Assembly (NCBI GenBank): GCA_903834835.1
Contig: CAILKO010000045.1
Span: forward strand, 30,026 to 94,025
Direction of reading: 5' to 3'
Length of the DNA stretch: 64,000 bases
Source of the DNA: an uncultured Pseudomonadota bacterium
GTDB lineage: Bacteria > Pseudomonadota > Gammaproteobacteria > Burkholderiales > SG8-39
How positions within the stretch are numbered: the first letter of the stretch is position 1; each line of letters begins with the position of its first letter. The position numbers and the translations under genes were made by a program. Below the pieces are notes generated by a model. It saw nothing but the letters and a program-made list of their open reading frames with translations. It searched no databases and was not told where the DNA came from. Positions 61,862 to 64,000 of this stretch are shown here, piece after piece.

Positions 61862-63162
61862 CCCGTTTCCTTCTCGCGGTACTCCGCCGATTGTGCGTGC
61901 GCCTCAAGACCCTCTCCGCGCGCGAGCGTCGCAGCAAGTCCGCCCAGGCGCCGCGCACCGTCGGCGGTCAGACCGATCAGGCTGGTTCGTTTCTGGAAGT
62001 CATAGACGCCTAGCGGTGACGAAAACCGCGCTGTCCCGGAAGTCGGCAGCACATGGTTCGGTCCCGCGCAGTAATCGCCGACCGCTTCGGAACTCCAGCG
62101 CCCAAGAAATATGGCCCCCGCATTGCGAAGACGCGGAAGCCAGGTCTGCGGGTCCTCGACCGCGAGCTCGAGATGCTCCGGCGCGATCCGGCTGGCAATT
62201 TCGCAGGCTTCCTCGAGATCACGCGTACGGATCAGGGCGCCACGCGCACCAAGCGACGATTCGATGACTTCCTTCCTTGGCATTCCAGGAAGCAGGCGCG
62301 CGATGCTCTCTGCCACCCTGTCCAGATACGCGGGGTCGGGAGAAAGAATCAGCACCTGCGCGAGTTCATCATGCTCGGCTTGCGAAAAGAGATCCATCGC
62401 CATCCAGTCCGGCGGCGCGCAGCCGTCGGCAATGATTAGAATTTCGGACGGCCCCGCGATCATGTCGATGCCTACCTGTCCGAACACCTGACGCTTCGCC
62501 GCGGCAACATACGCATTGCCCGGACCGACGATCTTGTCGACGCGCGGAACGGTGGCGGTTCCGTAAGCGAGTGCGGCAACGGCCTGCGCACCGCCAATCG
62601 TGAACACCCGGTCGACGCCCGCGAGCGCCGCCGCCGCAAGCACCAGCGGATTGCGCTCACCGCGCGGCACGGGTGTGACCATGACCAGCTCCGACACGCC
62701 CGCAATCCTCGCAGGAATCGCGTTCATCAGTACGGAGGATGGATAGGCCGCCTTTCCCCCGGGCACATAAATTCCCACCCGATCAAGCGCTGTGATGCGC
62801 TGACCGAGCACGGTCCCGTCAGGTTCGGTGTATTGCCAGGATTGCGCGAGCTGGTGCTCGTGATACCGCCGGACGCGCTCCGCGGCACTGCGCAGCGGCG
62901 CGGAGACCTCGGGATCGAGCCCATCAAGCGCGGCGCGAAGCCCTTCAGGTCCGATCGTCAGGCCAGCCATGGAGGTCCCCACCGCGCCGTCGAATCGTGC
63001 GGTGTATTCGATAAGAGCCGCGTCCCCGCGCATGCGCACGTCCGCAATGATCCCGCGGACAGTCTCTTGCACCCGATCATCGAGTGCCGCTTCGTATCGC
63101 GTGAGCGACTCGAGCGCTTCCGTGAAGGTGGCATCCGCGGTGTCCAGCCGACGCACCTTCAT
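61858..63162 (-). CDS. hisD: Histidinol dehydrogenase
   Basis: A 434-residue zinc- and NAD-dependent enzyme for the last two steps of histidine synthesis. [36 protein letters not shown] and [13 protein letters not shown] (Zn Gln and His) and IAPEHLEL (catalytic Glu-His) are present. It overlaps hisG by 4 bases. Confidence 0.96.
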   Translation of the reverse strand: MKVRRLDTADATFTEALESLTRYEAALDDRVQETVRGIIADVRMRGDAALIEYTARFDGAVGTSMAGLTIGPEGLRAALDGLDPEVSAPLRSAAERVRRYHEHQLAQSWQYTEPDGTVLGQRITALDRVGIYVPGGKAAYPSSVLMNAIPARIAGVSELVMVTPVPRGERNPLVLAAAALAGVDRVFTIGGAQAVAALAYGTATVPRVDKIVGPGNAYVAAAKRQVFGQVGIDMIAGPSEILIIADGCAPPDWMAMDLFSQAEHDELAQVLILSPDPAYLDRVAESIARLLPGMPRKEVIESSLGARGALIRTRDLEEACEIASRIAPEHLELAVEDPQTWLPRLRNAGAIFLGRWSSEAVGDYCAGPNHVLPTSGTARFSSPLGVYDFQKRTSLIGLTADGARRLGGLAATLARGEGLEAHAQSAEYREKETG

Positions 63163-63833
63163 GATTTCGTCCCGACAACGGCCGCACGCGCAAAGGCATC
63201 GACCAGCGGCTGCATAAGAAGGCGCTTCAACTTAAGCGCGGCCGGATTCACAACCAACCTCGCGGATACCGGCATGATCTCCTCGACCGCGACCAGGTTG
63301 TTCGCCTTCAAGGTGTGGCCAGTCGAGACCAGATCGACGATCGCGTCCGCCAGCCCGACCAGTGGGGCGAGCTCCATCGATCCGTAAAGTTTGATCAGGT
63401 CGACGTGCACACCCTTCGCCGCGAAGTGTTCGCGCGTCGTGCGCGGGTACTTGGTCGCCACCCGCAATCGCGAGCCCTGGCGCACCGCGCCCTCGTAGTC
63501 GAAACCGCTTCGGACTGCCACCATCATCCGACAAGTGGCAATACCGAGATCGACCGGTTGGTAGAGACCCTGGCCTCCGTGCTCGACGAGGACATCGCGT
63601 CCGGCTATACCCAGATCCGCGCCGCCGTGCTCGACATAGGTCGGCGTATCAGACGCCCGGACCACGATCAGTCGCACGTCCGGCCGATTGGTCCCGACGA
63701 CCAGCTTGCGCGAGGACCCGAGATCCTCGGCGGGCCGGATACCGATACGCGCCAGCAGCGGTGAGGTTTCGTCGAAGATCCGCCCTTTAGACAGGGCGAT
63801 GCTAATTGCGCCGTTCGAGCTTGGCATGGCCAT
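63159..63833 (-). CDS. hisG: ATP phosphoribosyltransferase, short form
   Basis: A 224-residue enzyme that catalyses the first step of histidine synthesis. [40 protein letters not shown] and [27 protein letters not shown] are family blocks. It ends without the ~80-residue ACT-like regulatory domain of long-form HisG, so it should need HisZ for activity and feedback control; hisZ is not in this window. The start may be the ATG at 63833 or at 63827, neither with a strong ribosome site. Confidence 0.94.
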   Translation of the reverse strand: MAMPSSNGAISIALSKGRIFDETSPLLARIGIRPAEDLGSSRKLVVGTNRPDVRLIVVRASDTPTYVEHGGADLGIAGRDVLVEHGGQGLYQPVDLGIATCRMMVAVRSGFDYEGAVRQGSRLRVATKYPRTTREHFAAKGVHVDLIKLYGSMELAPLVGLADAIVDLVSTGHTLKANNLVAVEEIMPVSARLVVNPAALKLKRLLMQPLVDAFARAAVVGTKS

Positions 63834-63855
63834 AAATGGAAATGCCCCGATGGGG

Positions 63856-63898
63856 GGGTTACCCTCAGAGGGGCAGGTCCTCAGGATCAGGGTTACCC
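63856..63898. other. Pair of GGGTTACCC palindromes upstream of hisG
   Basis: GGGTTACCC occurs at 63856-63864 and again at 63890-63898, with a CTCAGAGGGGC...CTCAGG stretch between them. They lie 23-65 bases upstream of the hisG start and could be an operator pair or part of a leader hairpin. The function is unknown. Confidence 0.5.
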
Positions 63899-63983
63899 GG
63901 GATCCACCCAAGGGGGCAGTCTTTCGCCGCTTGATTGAGACTGTCAGTTTACCTGAACGAGTCCTAAAGGCTTCCCGGAGAAC

Positions 63984-64000
63984 GATGGTAACATATATGT
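63984..64000. repeat. Dispersed TAGTAAC/GTTACTA palindrome, copy 5 (cut by window end)
   Basis: GATGGTAACATATATGT shares the GTAACATATATGT core of copy 1 with one change (TGGTAAC for TAGTAAC). The right arm lies outside the window. It is about 150 bases upstream of hisG. No gene is seen between 63834 and here. Confidence 0.75.

Overview
The window reads as chromosomal DNA of a GC-rich betaproteobacterium (Burkholderiales/Rhodocyclales-like). The evidence is the right-hand third: a leftward run hisG-hisD-hisC-hisB-hisH-hisA-hisF-hisI-hisE-hinT-tatA-tatB-tatC, an HtrA protease, and petA-petB-petC-sspA-sspB, an order characteristic of Betaproteobacteria. The exact genus cannot be read from the sequence alone.

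Layout. (1) 1-13.2 kb is an accessory catabolic region: the FAD subunit of a molybdenum hydroxylase, two Rieske oxygenases plus a decayed third copy, two luciferase-like monooxygenases, two short-chain dehydrogenases, an alpha/beta-hydrolase-fold protein that has lost two catalytic residues, a CrtI-like FAD oxidoreductase, an amidohydrolase, a 3-hydroxyisobutyrate-dehydrogenase-like enzyme and two cupins. One leftward operon spans 9468-2961. The pathway substrate is not identifiable, but the enzyme mix points to oxidation and cleavage of aromatic or alicyclic compounds. (2) 13.5-19.3 kb is a CUT2 (ribose-type) ABC importer followed by an amidohydrolase with no sugar kinase nearby. (3) 19.4-26.9 kb holds galE and a pair that looks like a type XI (Slam-like) secretion porin and a 1606-residue FecR-domain cargo carrying four TbpB-like repeats. 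(4) 27-39.5 kb is mixed metabolism: FAH hydrolase, dsbB, panB, a siroheme/sulfite reductase operon (cysI-DUF934-cobA) divergent from cysB, phaZ, fadD, an AraC-Ogt fusion, a drug/metabolite exporter and cofD (coenzyme F420 synthesis). (5) 39.7-47.5 kb holds a cold-shock gene, an RTX serralysin-like protease, tRNA-Thr, and a sulfate importer with two tandem binding proteins. (6) 47.6-64 kb is the conserved housekeeping block, interrupted by a second catabolic-type amidohydrolase paralogous to the one at 18.2 kb.

Sulfur assimilation is split over two loci (importer at 42-47.5 kb; reductase, siroheme methylase and CysB at 29.5-33.5 kb). CofD makes F420 a plausible cofactor for one or both luciferase-like enzymes at the left end.

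The most striking non-coding signal is a dispersed family of long intergenic palindromes with the shared core TAGTAAC-N(4-6)-GTTACTA. Four full copies and one copy cut by the window end occur in 64 kb. In three copies the outer arms are self-complementary but differ in sequence from copy to copy. All gene calls come from reading motifs by eye; no database search was possible.
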